Shown: in pieces, positions 47,088 to 55,615 of the stretch | Position numbering within the stretch: the first letter of the stretch is position 1 | How the letters are laid out: every line of letters starts with the position of its first letter | Assembly: GCF_002234595.1 (NCBI RefSeq) | Contig: NZ_NMUL01000007.1 | Span: forward strand, 186,001 to 250,000 | DNA: 64,000 bases | Direction: 5' to 3' | DNA from: Amycolatopsis vastitatis | Lineage (GTDB): Bacteria; Actinomycetota; Actinomycetes; Mycobacteriales; Pseudonocardiaceae | The notes under the pieces: model-generated | The model's database searches: none | What the model saw: only the letters and a program-made list of their open reading frames with translations | Told to the model about the DNA's origin: nothing | Position numbers and translations under genes: made by a program

Positions 47088-48110
47088 ATGCGTGTCGTGC
47101 TGCTCGTGCTCGCCCTGCTCGTTTCGGTCACCGTCCCCGCGTCGGCGGGGGAGCGCCTGCCGAAGTGGGAGCTGACGCCGACCGGCGTCATCGCCCAGTT
47201 CCGCGGCCTGTCCGCCGTCAGCGCCCGCGTGGCGTGGGTCAGCGGGACCCAGGGCACCGTCCTGCGGACCACCGACGGCGGGGCGACCTGGCAGTCCGTC
47301 GGGCCGCCCGGGACCGAGACGCTGCAGTTCCGCGACATCGAGGCGTTCGACGCCGGCCACGCCGTGGTCCTCTCGATCGGCCCCGGCACCGACTCCCGCG
47401 TCTACCGGACCGACGACGGCGGCGCGCACTGGCGCCAGACCTTCCAGAACACTGACGCCGCGGCCTTCTACGACTGCCTCGCCTTCTTCGACCCGTGGCG
47501 CGGGCTGGCGATGAGCGACCCGGTCGACGGCCGGTTCCGGCTGCAGGCGACGTTCGACGGCGGCCGCAGCTGGCACCCGGTCCCCGACAGCGGCTTCCCG
47601 CCCGCGCTGCCCGGTGAGGCCGGGTTCGCGGCCAGCGGCCAGTGCGTCACGACGGCCGGGCCGTTCGACGCCTGGCTCGCCACCGGCGGCGGCGCGACCG
47701 CCCGCGTCCTGCACTCCGGCGACGGCGGCCGGCACTGGACGGCGAGCGACACGCCGTTGCCGAGCAGCCCGTCAGCCGGTGTGTTCGCCCTCGCCTTCCG
47801 GAACCCGGGCCAGGGTGTCGCGATCGGCGGCGACTTCGCGAACCCGGACGCGCCGGGCCCGGCCGTCGCGCTGACCCGCGACCGCGGCCGCACGTGGCGG
47901 ACGCCGGCGCAGTACCCGGCCGGCTACCGCTCCGGGCTGGCGTGGCGCGGGGAGACGGTGCTCGCCGTCGGCCCCGGCGGCAGCGACCTCAGCCCCGACG
48001 GCGGACGGCACTGGACCCGGTTCGACACCGGCAGCTTCGACACCGTGGACTGCGCCGGGGCGGCCTGCTGGGCGAGCGGCGCCCAGGGCCGCGTCGCCCG
48101 CCTTCGCTAG
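47088..48110 (+). CDS. Exported BNR/YCF48-type beta-propeller protein
   Basis: A 340-aa protein with a Sec signal peptide (VVLLVLALLVSVTVPASA, cleavage near residue 21) and repeated Asp-box motifs (RTTDGGATWQSV, RTDDGGAHWRQT, HSGDGGRHWTAS, SPDGGRHWTRF) typical of six-bladed propellers. Homologues are called photosystem II stability/oxidoreductase-like; the real role is unknown. Stop overlaps the convergent SDR gene by 4 bp. Confidence 0.83.
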   Translation: MRVVLLVLALLVSVTVPASAGERLPKWELTPTGVIAQFRGLSAVSARVAWVSGTQGTVLRTTDGGATWQSVGPPGTETLQFRDIEAFDAGHAVVLSIGPGTDSRVYRTDDGGAHWRQTFQNTDAAAFYDCLAFFDPWRGLAMSDPVDGRFRLQATFDGGRSWHPVPDSGFPPALPGEAGFAASGQCVTTAGPFDAWLATGGGATARVLHSGDGGRHWTASDTPLPSSPSAGVFALAFRNPGQGVAIGGDFANPDAPGPAVALTRDRGRTWRTPAQYPAGYRSGLAWRGETVLAVGPGGSDLSPDGGRHWTRFDTGSFDTVDCAGAACWASGAQGRVARLR

Positions 48111-48805
48111 AGCGCCTGGCCGGTCGGGCGGACGAGGATCTCGTTGACGTCGACCGACGGCGGCTGGGACAGGGCGTAGAGCACGGCGCGGGCGATGTCG
48201 TCGGGGTGCAGGTTCGGCTTCTTGCGCTGCTCGTCGCTGAGGATGTCGGTGTCGGTCATGCCGGGGTTGATCAGCGTGACGCGCACTCCGGTGCCGACGG
48301 CCTCTTCCCGGATCGCCCCGGCCATCCCGGTCACGGCCCACTTCGTCACGGAGTACAGGCTCGCGTTGCGGATGTAGCGGCCGGCGACCGACCCGGTGAT
48401 CAGCAGGTGGCCCGACGACTCCCGCAGCGCGGGCAGGGCGGCGCGGGCGGTGTAGGCGGCGCCGAGGACGTTGGTGCGGACCATGGGTTCCCACGCGCGC
48501 GGGTCGGGATCGTCGTCGCCGAAGAAGGAGGTCCCGACCCCGATCCCGGCGTTGGCGAAGGCGGCGTCGAGCCGCCCGAACCGCTCCACGGTCTCGCCGA
48601 CGGCGGCGGAGATGCCCGGCCAGTCGCCGACATCCGCGCCGAGCGCGAGGGCGCGGTCTTCGCCGAGCTCGGCGGCGAGGGGAGCGACGGATTCGAGCTT
48701 GCGGGCGACGAGGGCGACCTTGAACCCGGAGGCGGCGGCCAGCCGCGCGGTGGCGGCGCCGAGGCCGCGGGAGGCACCGGTGACGAGGAGAACGCGATCA
48801 TCCAT
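48107..48805 (-). CDS. Short-chain dehydrogenase/reductase
   Basis: A 232-aa classical SDR. The cofactor motif is TGASRGLG (residues 9-16), NAG is in AFANAGIG, the catalytic Ser is in ITGSVAG and the Y-x-x-x-K reads YSVTK. NADP preference is likely from the Arg after the glycine motif. Substrate unknown. A repeat-hairpin lies directly upstream. Confidence 0.9.
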   Translation of the reverse strand: MDDRVLLVTGASRGLGAATARLAAASGFKVALVARKLESVAPLAAELGEDRALALGADVGDWPGISAAVGETVERFGRLDAAFANAGIGVGTSFFGDDDPDPRAWEPMVRTNVLGAAYTARAALPALRESSGHLLITGSVAGRYIRNASLYSVTKWAVTGMAGAIREEAVGTGVRVTLINPGMTDTDILSDEQRKKPNLHPDDIARAVLYALSQPPSVDVNEILVRPTGQAL

Positions 48806-48821
48806 GGGCTCAGGTTAGAGC

Positions 48822-48905
48822 GCCCCAATGTGGCGTTGGGTGCACTGGACGCACCGAACGCCACATTGGGTGCGTTGGATGCACCGAACGCCACATTGGG
48901 GCGCT
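48822..48905. repeat. Compound hairpin with a 30-bp direct repeat
   Basis: Two 30-bp direct copies (48841-48870 and 48871-48900) both end GCACCGAACGCCACATTGGG. An inverse copy (CCCAATGTGGCGTTGGGTGC, 48824-48843) precedes them and can pair with either. It lies between two same-strand genes. Confidence 0.75.
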
Positions 48906-48908
48906 TGG

Positions 48909-49829
48909 TCAGGGCGTCAGCACGAGCCGTCCGCGCAGGCCACCCGCCGCCAGCCGCTCGTGGGCTGCCGCCGCCTCCGACAGCGGCAGGACTTCCGCCA
49001 CCCGCAGCGGCAGGACCCCTTTCTCCGCCAGCCGGGACAGCTCGGCCAGCCGCTCGCCGTCCGCCCTGATCCAGACGCTGCTCACCTTGACCCCGCGCAG
49101 CGGGATCGGCGCGGCACCCGCCGCGAAGGCGACGAACTCCCCGCCTCCGCGGACCGCGTCGAGCGCCTCCAGGCCCAGCAGCGCCGTGTCCAGGGCCGCG
49201 TCCACCCCGCCCGGCCCCAGCGCGCGCACCCGGTCGCCGAGTGACGGCCCGCGCGGCACGAACTCGTCCGCGCCGAATCCCCGCACCGGCGCCTCGTCGG
49301 CGGCGGAGGCGACCGCGACCACCCGCAGCCCGCGGAGCCGGGCCAAGGCGACGGCGTACCCGCCCACCGCGCCCGCCGCCCCGGTGATCAGCACCGTCCC
49401 CGTGGTCTCGACCAGGTCCAGCGCCTGGGCCGCGGTCAGCGCGTTCAACGGCAGGGTCGCGGCTTCGGCAACCGGGACACCCGCCGGTGCCGGTGCCACC
49501 GCCGAGGCGTCCAGCACGATCTGCTCGGCGTAGGCCCCGAGCGGCGTGGCGATCCGGTCGCGCAGGCCGATCACCGCGTCGCCCGCGGCGAACCCGCCGC
49601 CCGCCGTCTCGACCGTGCCCGCCACGTCCCAGCCCAGGCCGAGCACCTCCCGCGGCGGAATCACCCCGGCCCCGGTCAGGACCCCCGCGCGGGTGGCGAG
49701 GTCGACCGGGTTCACCGCGGCCGCCGCCACCCGGATCCGCACCTGCCCCGGACCGGGCACCGGCTCCGGTACCTCGACGGACTCCAGGACCTCCGGGCCG
49801 CCGAACCGGCGGACCACCATCGCGCGCAT
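48909..49829 (-). CDS. Zinc-independent quinone oxidoreductase (MDR family)
   Basis: A 306-aa medium-chain reductase (MRAMVVRRFGGPEVLE; NAD(P)H motif ITGAAGAVGGYA near 147). It lacks the zinc cysteines of alcohol dehydrogenases, as in quinone reductases. ATG 49827-49829. It is divergent from a HxlR regulator with a TACT/AGTA dyad between them; HxlR proteins that sense quinones or electrophiles often control such reductases. Confidence 0.87.
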   Translation of the reverse strand: MRAMVVRRFGGPEVLESVEVPEPVPGPGQVRIRVAAAAVNPVDLATRAGVLTGAGVIPPREVLGLGWDVAGTVETAGGGFAAGDAVIGLRDRIATPLGAYAEQIVLDASAVAPAPAGVPVAEAATLPLNALTAAQALDLVETTGTVLITGAAGAVGGYAVALARLRGLRVVAVASAADEAPVRGFGADEFVPRGPSLGDRVRALGPGGVDAALDTALLGLEALDAVRGGGEFVAFAAGAAPIPLRGVKVSSVWIRADGERLAELSRLAEKGVLPLRVAEVLPLSEAAAAHERLAAGGLRGRLVLTP

Positions 49830-49879
49830 CTTCGTCTCCGTTCCCGAAACCGGACCTTCCCCACGAACGTAGGGGGAGC

Positions 49880-49898
49880 TACTCTCCATCGGGAAGTA
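49880..49898. promoter_or_regulatory. TACT-N11-AGTA dyad, candidate HxlR operator
   Basis: TACT (49880-49883) and AGTA (49895-49898) lie midway between the divergent quinone reductase and HxlR genes. TACT/AGTA half-sites are known from YodB/QorR-type HxlR operators. Confidence 0.5.
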
Positions 49899-49938
49899 CG
49901 CACTCGCAGGTGCCCCACCCCACCAGGAGGTACGTCCG

Positions 49939-50370
49939 GTGCCCACGCGCACGGCGGAACAGCGGCGGCAGGCCGAACGAGCCGCCTACGACGCCTATCT
50001 CGCGGCCTGCCCCACCCGGAAGCTGCTGGACGAGATCGCCGGCAAGTGGGTCAGCCTCGTCCTGGTCGCGCTCGGTGACGGCCCGCGGCGCTACAGCGAC
50101 CTTTCGCGGCGCATCGCCGGGGTCAGCCAGAAGATGCTCACGCAGACCCTCAGGGTGCTCGAACGCGACGGCCTGGTGCGCCGCGAGGTCACCCCGTCGG
50201 TGCCCGTCCGCGTCGACTATTCCCTTACGCCGCTGGGGGAATCCCTGCGCGCGCTGGTGGCCGGGTTCAAGGACTGGGCGGAGGCCAACTTCGACGCCGT
50301 CGACGCCGCCCGCGCCGACTACGACGCGCGTACACCGGACCTCACGATCGAGCCAGGCGGCGCGGGCTAG
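49939..50370 (+). CDS. HxlR-family transcriptional regulator
   Basis: A 143-aa winged-helix protein. KLLDEIAGKWVSLVL begins the typical HxlR domain with GPRRYSDLSRRIAGVSQKML as recognition region (GPRRYSDL, GVSQKMLTQTLR) and RVDYSLTPLG as wing. One cysteine (AACPTRK, about residue 24) sits where redox-sensing HxlR proteins carry theirs. AGGAGG is 8 bases before GTG 49939. Likely represses the divergent reductase. Confidence 0.9.
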   Translation: MPTRTAEQRRQAERAAYDAYLAACPTRKLLDEIAGKWVSLVLVALGDGPRRYSDLSRRIAGVSQKMLTQTLRVLERDGLVRREVTPSVPVRVDYSLTPLGESLRALVAGFKDWAEANFDAVDAARADYDARTPDLTIEPGGAG

Positions 50371-50380
50371 GCTCTACCGG

Positions 50381-51364
50381 GTGTCCACCGCGCGCGCCGA
50401 ACGGCTGGTCAATCTGGTGCTGGCCCTCCTGTCCACCCGGCAGTACCTCACTGCCGAGCGGATCCGCGGCATCGTGCCCGGCTACGGCGACGCCGTCAGC
50501 GACGAGGCGTACTTCCGGATGTTCGAACGGGACAAGACCGAGCTGCGCGAGCTCGGCATCCCGCTGGAAACCGGCCGCAACTCCGCCTTCGACGCCATCG
50601 AGGGCTACCGCATCGCCCGCCGCGACTACGAGCTCGGCGAGATCGACCTCGCCCCCGACGAAGCCGCCGCGGTCGCGCTGGCGTCCCGGCTGTGGGACTC
50701 CCCGGAGCTGACCGGGCAGGCCCACGGCGCGCTCGTGAAGCTGCGTGCCGCCGGCCTGGAGGTCGACGACCAGGCCCCCACCGTCGTCGAGCCGCGCGTG
50801 CGCGCCGAACCGGCGTTCGGGCCCCTGCTGGCCGCGGTCCAGAACGGCCAGGCCGTGCGCTTCGAGTACCGCCGCAGCGGCTCGCCCGAGCGGATCATGC
50901 GCACCCTCGAGCCGTGGGGCGTGGTGTCGTGGCGGGCCCGCTGGTACGTCGTCGGGCACGACCGGGACCGCGGGGCCACCCGGTGCTTCCGGCTGTCCCG
51001 GGTCACCGGCCAGGTCCGCGCCGTCGGGAAACCCGGCGAGGTCAAGCGCCCCGAAGGAGTCAACCTGCTGAAGCTCGTCACCGCGACCGGCGACAGCGAG
51101 CAGTCGCCGGTGACCACCGCCCGGCTGTGGGTCGCCGACGGCCGCGCCGCCGGGGTCCGCCGTCGCGGCACCGTGGTCGGCCGGTACACGGTCGACGGCG
51201 AAGAGGGCGACCTCGTCGAGATCGGGCTCTACTTCCCGGAGTCGGCGGCCGACTGGATCACCGCGCAGGGCCCCGACGTCGTCGTGCTCGAACCCGACGT
51301 GCTGGCCAAGACCGTCCAGGACCGGCTCGAAGCCGTCGTGGCCCGGCAGGGGAGCGGCCGGTGA
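50381..51364 (+). CDS. pafB: PafB, WYL-domain subunit of the DNA-damage regulator PafBC
   Basis: A 327-aa regulator subunit. An N-terminal winged helix (ERLVNLVLALLSTRQYLTAE) is followed by a WYL domain (EPWGVVSWRARWYVVGHD) and a WCX C-terminal extension. With PafC it activates LexA-independent DNA-damage promoters; it is not a proteasome component despite the name. GTG 50381 is 7 bases after TAGGCT (50368-50373), whose TAG is also the stop of the HxlR gene: leaderless. pafC overlaps by 4 bp. Confidence 0.95.
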   Translation: MSTARAERLVNLVLALLSTRQYLTAERIRGIVPGYGDAVSDEAYFRMFERDKTELRELGIPLETGRNSAFDAIEGYRIARRDYELGEIDLAPDEAAAVALASRLWDSPELTGQAHGALVKLRAAGLEVDDQAPTVVEPRVRAEPAFGPLLAAVQNGQAVRFEYRRSGSPERIMRTLEPWGVVSWRARWYVVGHDRDRGATRCFRLSRVTGQVRAVGKPGEVKRPEGVNLLKLVTATGDSEQSPVTTARLWVADGRAAGVRRRGTVVGRYTVDGEEGDLVEIGLYFPESAADWITAQGPDVVVLEPDVLAKTVQDRLEAVVARQGSGR

Positions 51365-52341
51365 GCGGGTCCACCGACCGGATGCCGAGGCTGCTCGCGC
51401 TGGTGCCCTACCTCCTGGCGCGCCCGGGCATCCGCGTCGACGACGCGGCGCAGGACTTCGACGTCACGCCGAAACAGCTGCGCAAGGACCTCGAGCTGCT
51501 GTGGATGTGCGGGCTGCCCGGCTACGGGCCCGGCGACCTGATCGACCTGTCCTTCGAAGGCGACACGATCGTCGTCACCCACGACGCCGGGATGAACCGC
51601 CCGCTGCGGCTGACCGGCGGCGAGGCGACCGCGCTGCTGGTCGCCCTGCGGGCGCTGGCCGAGACGCCGGGCGTGGTCGACGGCGACGCGGTCCGCCGCT
51701 CGATCGCCAAGATCGAGTCCGCCGCCGGACAGGCCCAGCCCGCCGGCGTGGTCGTCGGCGGGGGAGTGCGCGAAGGCAAGAAGACCGCGCGGACCCGCGA
51801 GGAGGTCGCTCGGGCCCTGCGGGACGGGCGAGCGCTGCGCATCCGCTACTACACCGCGTCCAAGGACCAGATCACCGAGCGCACGGTCGACCCGATGCGG
51901 CTGCTGATCGTGCAGGCGGTCGGCTACCTCGAGGCCTGGTGCCGCCGCGCCGAGGCCGTCCGGCTGTTCCGGCTCGACCGGATCGACGAGCTGACCGTCC
52001 TCGAAGAGCCGTCCCGGCCGCCCGCGCACGCCCACCCCACCGACATCTCCGAGGGCGTCTTCCGCGAGCGTCCCGACCAACGGGAGGCCGTCCTGGTCCT
52101 CGACCCGGACGCACGCTGGGTAGCCGAGTACTACCCGTGCGAGGAGCTCGACGAGCTCGACGGAGGACGGCTGCGGATCCGGATGCGCTACGCCGACCAG
52201 TCCTGGATGGTGCGCCTCGTCCTGGGGCTGGGCGGAGAAGCGCTGGTGGAGAGCCCGGCCGACCTCGCGTCCGACGTCGGACGCCGCGCCGCCGACGCCG
52301 TGGCCCGAGCCCGTCACCTTCCGTCAACCTGCGACCACTAG
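51361..52341 (+). CDS. pafC: PafC, WYL-domain subunit of PafBC
   Basis: A 326-aa partner of PafB: N-terminal HTH (RLLALVPYLLARPGIRVDDA), WYL domain (RLLIVQAVGYLEAWCRRAEAVRLF, in parts LIVQAVGYLEAWC) and WCX extension. Its start overlaps the pafB stop (GTGA), so the two are translated together; PafB and PafC form a stable pair. The stop TAG at 52339-52341 is also the beginning of the next leaderless -10. Confidence 0.95.
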   Translation: MSGSTDRMPRLLALVPYLLARPGIRVDDAAQDFDVTPKQLRKDLELLWMCGLPGYGPGDLIDLSFEGDTIVVTHDAGMNRPLRLTGGEATALLVALRALAETPGVVDGDAVRRSIAKIESAAGQAQPAGVVVGGGVREGKKTARTREEVARALRDGRALRIRYYTASKDQITERTVDPMRLLIVQAVGYLEAWCRRAEAVRLFRLDRIDELTVLEEPSRPPAHAHPTDISEGVFRERPDQREAVLVLDPDARWVAEYYPCEELDELDGGRLRIRMRYADQSWMVRLVLGLGGEALVESPADLASDVGRRAADAVARARHLPSTCDH

Positions 52342-52350
52342 GCTGAGGAC

Positions 52351-52563
52351 GTGCCGTACCTGCCCACGATCGCGCTCGCCGCGGTCGGCCTCTTGCTGCT
52401 CCTGCTCCTGCTGGTGCGGACCGTCAAGGTCTTGCGTGGTTTCCAGCAGACCGCAAGCATGGTGGCTACGAACACCCAGGACCGGGCGGGGTTGATCCGC
52501 GCCCGGACGGCAGCGTTGCGCGTCGCGTTCGAGCAGCGCCGCCGGAAACCGGAAAACCGGTAA
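52351..52563 (+). CDS. Small single-pass membrane protein
   Basis: A 70-aa protein: one N-terminal transmembrane helix (about residues 6-23, LAAVGLLLLLLLLVRTV) and a basic cytoplasmic tail ending RRRKPENR. Function unknown. It sits between pafC and tatA. GTG 52351 is 6 bases after TAGGCT (52339-52344): leaderless. It could be a Tat-associated or membrane-organising micropeptide; only position suggests this. Confidence 0.7.
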   Translation: MPYLPTIALAAVGLLLLLLLLVRTVKVLRGFQQTASMVATNTQDRAGLIRARTAALRVAFEQRRRKPENR

Positions 52564-52594
52564 CATCCCTACCAGACGCAGATAGGAGGCCATC

Positions 52595-52912
52595 TTGTTC
52601 GCCAACGGATTGCAAGGATGGCATTTGATCATCTTGGTGCTGCTCGTCGTGCTGCTGTTCGGGGCCAAGCGGCTTCCCGATGCGGCGCGGTCGATCGGCA
52701 AGTCCATGAAGATCTTCAAGGCCGAGACCAAGGACCTCGCAGGCGACAAGAGCGCCTCGCACGAGGACGCCGAGCCCGTCGAGACCAAGCAGATCCCGGC
52801 GACTCCCGCCCCGGCGGCCGCCACCGACCAGCAGGTCGCCGACCTGCAGCGGCAGCTCGACGAACTCAAGAAGCAGCAGGCCGCCGACCAGCCGCAGAAG
52901 AACGCCAGCTGA
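52595..52912 (+). CDS. tatA: Sec-independent protein translocase TatA
   Basis: A 105-aa pore-forming subunit of the twin-arginine pathway: one N-terminal helix ([21 protein letters not shown]), the FGAKRLPD hinge, an amphipathic helix ([15 protein letters not shown]) and a charged tail with Gln/Lys-rich end. The start is TTG 52595 with GGAGG 7 bases upstream. A 10-bp hairpin separates it from tatC. Confidence 0.94.
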   Translation: MFANGLQGWHLIILVLLVVLLFGAKRLPDAARSIGKSMKIFKAETKDLAGDKSASHEDAEPVETKQIPATPAPAAATDQQVADLQRQLDELKKQQAADQPQKNAS

Positions 52913-52943
52913 GCGGCTAGGCCACACCCGGTCCCTGGTCCAC

Positions 52944-52969
52944 GGAGCGCGCCGAAGCCGGCGCGCTCC
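52944..52969 (+). promoter_or_regulatory. Intra-operon hairpin between tatA and tatC
   Basis: Perfect 10-bp stem GGAGCGCGCC (52944-52953) / GGCGCGCTCC (52960-52969), 6-base loop. It may attenuate or stabilise the tatA message to give more TatA than TatC. Confidence 0.6.
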
Positions 52970-52998
52970 GGCGGACACCGACGAGAACGGAACAACCC

Positions 52999-53970
52999 GT
53001 GGCGGAACCCGCCTCCGGAAACGGTGCCAGCCGCCTGTCGAAGCGGCGCAGGCGCAGCCGTCGCGCCAACCCCGACGGCACGATGACGCTCATCGAGCAC
53101 ATCTACGAGTTCCGCCGTCGCCTCGGCATCGCGATGCTCGCCGTCGTGATCGGCGGGATCATCGGGTTCATCTGGTTCGGCACCAAGATCGGCCCGATCC
53201 CGTCGCTCGGCGACCTCGTCAAGGACCCGTACTGCGCCATCCCGCCGGAACGGCGGCTCGACAGCGCCGCAGGGTGCCGGCTGCTGCAGACCGTGCCGTT
53301 CGAAGCCTTCATGACGCAGCTGAAGGTCGGTATCGCGGCCGGGGCCGTGCTCCTCTCGCCGGCCTGGCTGTACCAGATCTGGGCGTTCATCGCGCCGGGC
53401 CTGTACAGCAAGGAACGCAAGTACGCGCTGACGTTCGTCGGCTTCGCGTCGGTGCTGTTCGCCGGCGGCGCCGTCCTCGCCTACATCCTCTTCCCGCACG
53501 CCCTCCAGCTGCTCATGGGCTTCGGCCAGGACGCGTTCGTCACCGCCCTCACCGCGGACAAGTACATCTCGTTCCTGCTGTCGCTGCTGATCATCTTCGG
53601 GATCAGCTTCGAGCTGCCGTTGCTGGTCGTGATGCTCAACCGCGTCGGCGTCGTGAAGTACGTCCAGCTGAAGAAGTGGCGTCGCGGCATCGTGTTCGCC
53701 CTGTTCGTCTTCGCGGCCTTCGCCACCCCGGGTTCCGACCCGTTCTCGATGCTCGGCTTGGCCGGCGCGCTGACCGTGCTGTTCGAGATCGCCGTCCAGC
53801 TCGCCCGGATCCACGACCGCAAGAAGGACCGCGAACGCCACGACGAGGGCTGGGACCAGCTCGCCGACGACGAAGCGGCACCATTCGACTACACGCCGAG
53901 CACGGTTGACGACGAGCCGTCCACCCCGACCGCGTCCGGCGGGCGCTCGAGCACCGACGATGTCACGTAG
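52999..53970 (+). CDS. tatC: Sec-independent protein translocase TatC
   Basis: A 323-aa receptor for twin-arginine signal peptides: a basic N-terminus, then MTLIEHIYEFRRRLG and six transmembrane helices, with conserved FEAFMTQLKVG and GISFELPLLVVML. The cytoplasmic C-terminal tail is long and acidic. GTG start with a weak ribosome site. The stop TAG shares a base with the next GTG (TAGTG). Confidence 0.95.
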   Translation: MAEPASGNGASRLSKRRRRSRRANPDGTMTLIEHIYEFRRRLGIAMLAVVIGGIIGFIWFGTKIGPIPSLGDLVKDPYCAIPPERRLDSAAGCRLLQTVPFEAFMTQLKVGIAAGAVLLSPAWLYQIWAFIAPGLYSKERKYALTFVGFASVLFAGGAVLAYILFPHALQLLMGFGQDAFVTALTADKYISFLLSLLIIFGISFELPLLVVMLNRVGVVKYVQLKKWRRGIVFALFVFAAFATPGSDPFSMLGLAGALTVLFEIAVQLARIHDRKKDRERHDEGWDQLADDEAAPFDYTPSTVDDEPSTPTASGGRSSTDDVT

Positions 53971-54851
53971 TGGGGATCCACGCCGCGCTCGCCGTCCACC
54001 CGGCGTCGGGGCACGGCGCGGCCGCCCGGATCGCCGACACCGTCGCCGAGCGGCTGCGCACCGCCGTGGACCGGCTGGACGTCCTGGTCGCCCACTCCGT
54101 CGAGGAGTCCCGCGAACTGATGCGGACCTCCCACCACGCCGGCCTCGACGTCCTGATCGTGCTCGGCGGCGACGGAGCCGCCCACCAGGGCGTCCAGTTC
54201 TGCGCGAACCACGACGTCGCGCTCGGCCTCGTCCCCGCGGGCACCGGCAACGACTTCGCCCGCGCCCTGGGCGTCCCCGGCGAGCCGCTGCCCGCCGTCG
54301 ACGCACTGGTGGCCGCCCTGCGATCGGGAGCCCGGCGGCGGATCGACCTCGGCCGCGCCGGCGACACCTGGTTCGCGACAGTGCTGTGCGCGGGCTTCGA
54401 CGCGAGCGTCAACGAACGCGCCAACCGGATGCGCTGGCCGTCCGGGCCACGCCGCTACGACCTGGCGATCCTCGCCGAACTGGCGGCGTTCCGCTCCCGC
54501 CCCGTCGTCGTCGACACCGGCACCGAACGCCTCGAGCTCGACGCGACCCTCGTGGCGATCGGCAACACCCGCTTCTACGGCGGCGGCGTCCCGATCTGCC
54601 CCACAGCCGACCCCGAAGACGGCGTCTTCGACGTCACGATCATCGGCCACGCCACCCGCCGCGGCCTCGTCCGCCTGCTCCCCGGCCTGCGCACCGGCAA
54701 GCACCTCACCCACCCGGCCGTCCGCACCCTCCGCGCCCGCACCGTGACCCTCACCGGCAACTCGTGGCCCGCCTACGCCGACGGCGAGCCGCAGGGGAGT
54801 GTCCCGGTGACGGTCAGCTGCGTCCCGGGCGCACTGACGGTCCTGGCCTAA
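53970..54851 (+). CDS. YegS/DAGK-family lipid kinase
   Basis: A 293-aa kinase of the diacylglycerol-kinase catalytic family: LIVLGGDGAAHQG (ATP-binding glycine loop) and VPAGTGNDFARALG, with C-terminal beta sandwich (SWPAYADGEPQG). Probably phosphorylates a lipid such as diacylglycerol. It starts on the last base of the tatC stop, so it is in the tat operon. Conserved beside tatC in actinobacteria as I recall. Confidence 0.9.
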   Translation: MGIHAALAVHPASGHGAAARIADTVAERLRTAVDRLDVLVAHSVEESRELMRTSHHAGLDVLIVLGGDGAAHQGVQFCANHDVALGLVPAGTGNDFARALGVPGEPLPAVDALVAALRSGARRRIDLGRAGDTWFATVLCAGFDASVNERANRMRWPSGPRRYDLAILAELAAFRSRPVVVDTGTERLELDATLVAIGNTRFYGGGVPICPTADPEDGVFDVTIIGHATRRGLVRLLPGLRTGKHLTHPAVRTLRARTVTLTGNSWPAYADGEPQGSVPVTVSCVPGALTVLA

Positions 54852-55426
54852 CGCTCGTACCCGCCCGCACGCGCCACCAGCTGACGGAAATGCGCCGGGG
54901 TGAGCAGCCGGCCCGCGTCGGCGAAGTACACACCGCCGCAGCGGTGACAGAACCAGCCCTGCTCCCACACCTGCCGCGCCGCCGGCACCCCACGCCGCTG
55001 CCGCCGATCCGCCCGCACCCGCCGCACGTACAGCCAGACCAGCACCCCCGCGGCGACGTACACGCTCACCGCGGGCAGCGAGACCACCGCGACACCCACC
55101 ACCTCGGACCCCGCGCCACCCGGCGGCGGATCCTCGAACGCCGAAAACGGCAACACCAGAAAACAGCTCCCGACCAGCACCAGCACGATCACCGCGGCCA
55201 GCAAGCCACCACCGCGGCGCGGGGGAGGGAAGGGATCCAGCGCCCGCGCCACCGCGGACACCGACACCCCGTTCACCTGACGACCCGCAGCCACCACCAG
55301 CCCGTCGCCGGAAGGCGCGACAACCGCCGGAGCCCGCCCCCGGAAGAACGAATGACCGCCCTGATACACCGCGGGCACCCGCTGCACCTGATCCAGCAGC
55401 CCACAGCCGGGACACGGTTCCGTCAT
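54848..55426 (-). CDS. Membrane protein with two zinc-ribbon-like cysteine pairs
   Basis: A 192-aa protein: a CxxC at the N-terminus (EPCPGCGLLD), a ~65-residue soluble part, two hydrophobic helices (about 79-98 and 112-133), and a cytosolic C-terminus with a second CxxC (WFCHRCGGVYF). The two pairs may share one zinc. Function unknown. The stop overlaps the lipid kinase gene by 4 bp. The 16-bp GTATAACG element lies 50 bp upstream. Confidence 0.72.
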   Translation of the reverse strand: MTEPCPGCGLLDQVQRVPAVYQGGHSFFRGRAPAVVAPSGDGLVVAAGRQVNGVSVSAVARALDPFPPPRRGGGLLAAVIVLVLVGSCFLVLPFSAFEDPPPGGAGSEVVGVAVVSLPAVSVYVAAGVLVWLYVRRVRADRRQRRGVPAARQVWEQGWFCHRCGGVYFADAGRLLTPAHFRQLVARAGGYER

Positions 55427-55475
55427 GCCGCATCCGACGCGCCCCACCACAACCCGGTTCCCCCGCCACCTAAGT

Positions 55476-55491
55476 GTATAACGACCTATAC
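55476..55491. promoter_or_regulatory. 16-bp element GTATAACGACCTATAC (copy 3 of 4)
   Basis: In the 189-bp spacer between the divergent zinc-ribbon membrane protein gene and helY. Identical to copies at 7908 and 33505; the flanking TG on the left is also shared. Confidence 0.6.
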
Positions 55492-55615
55492 AGCGGCCGA
55501 ATTTTCTTGATCACCAGCTTGCCCGCGAGCAGCCGAAAAGACGCAACGACCGGGCGAGCCACGCCGTCGGTCACGCGACGTGCGGGCGGCCGGGGGGATG
55601 TGAAACCCTGACGAG

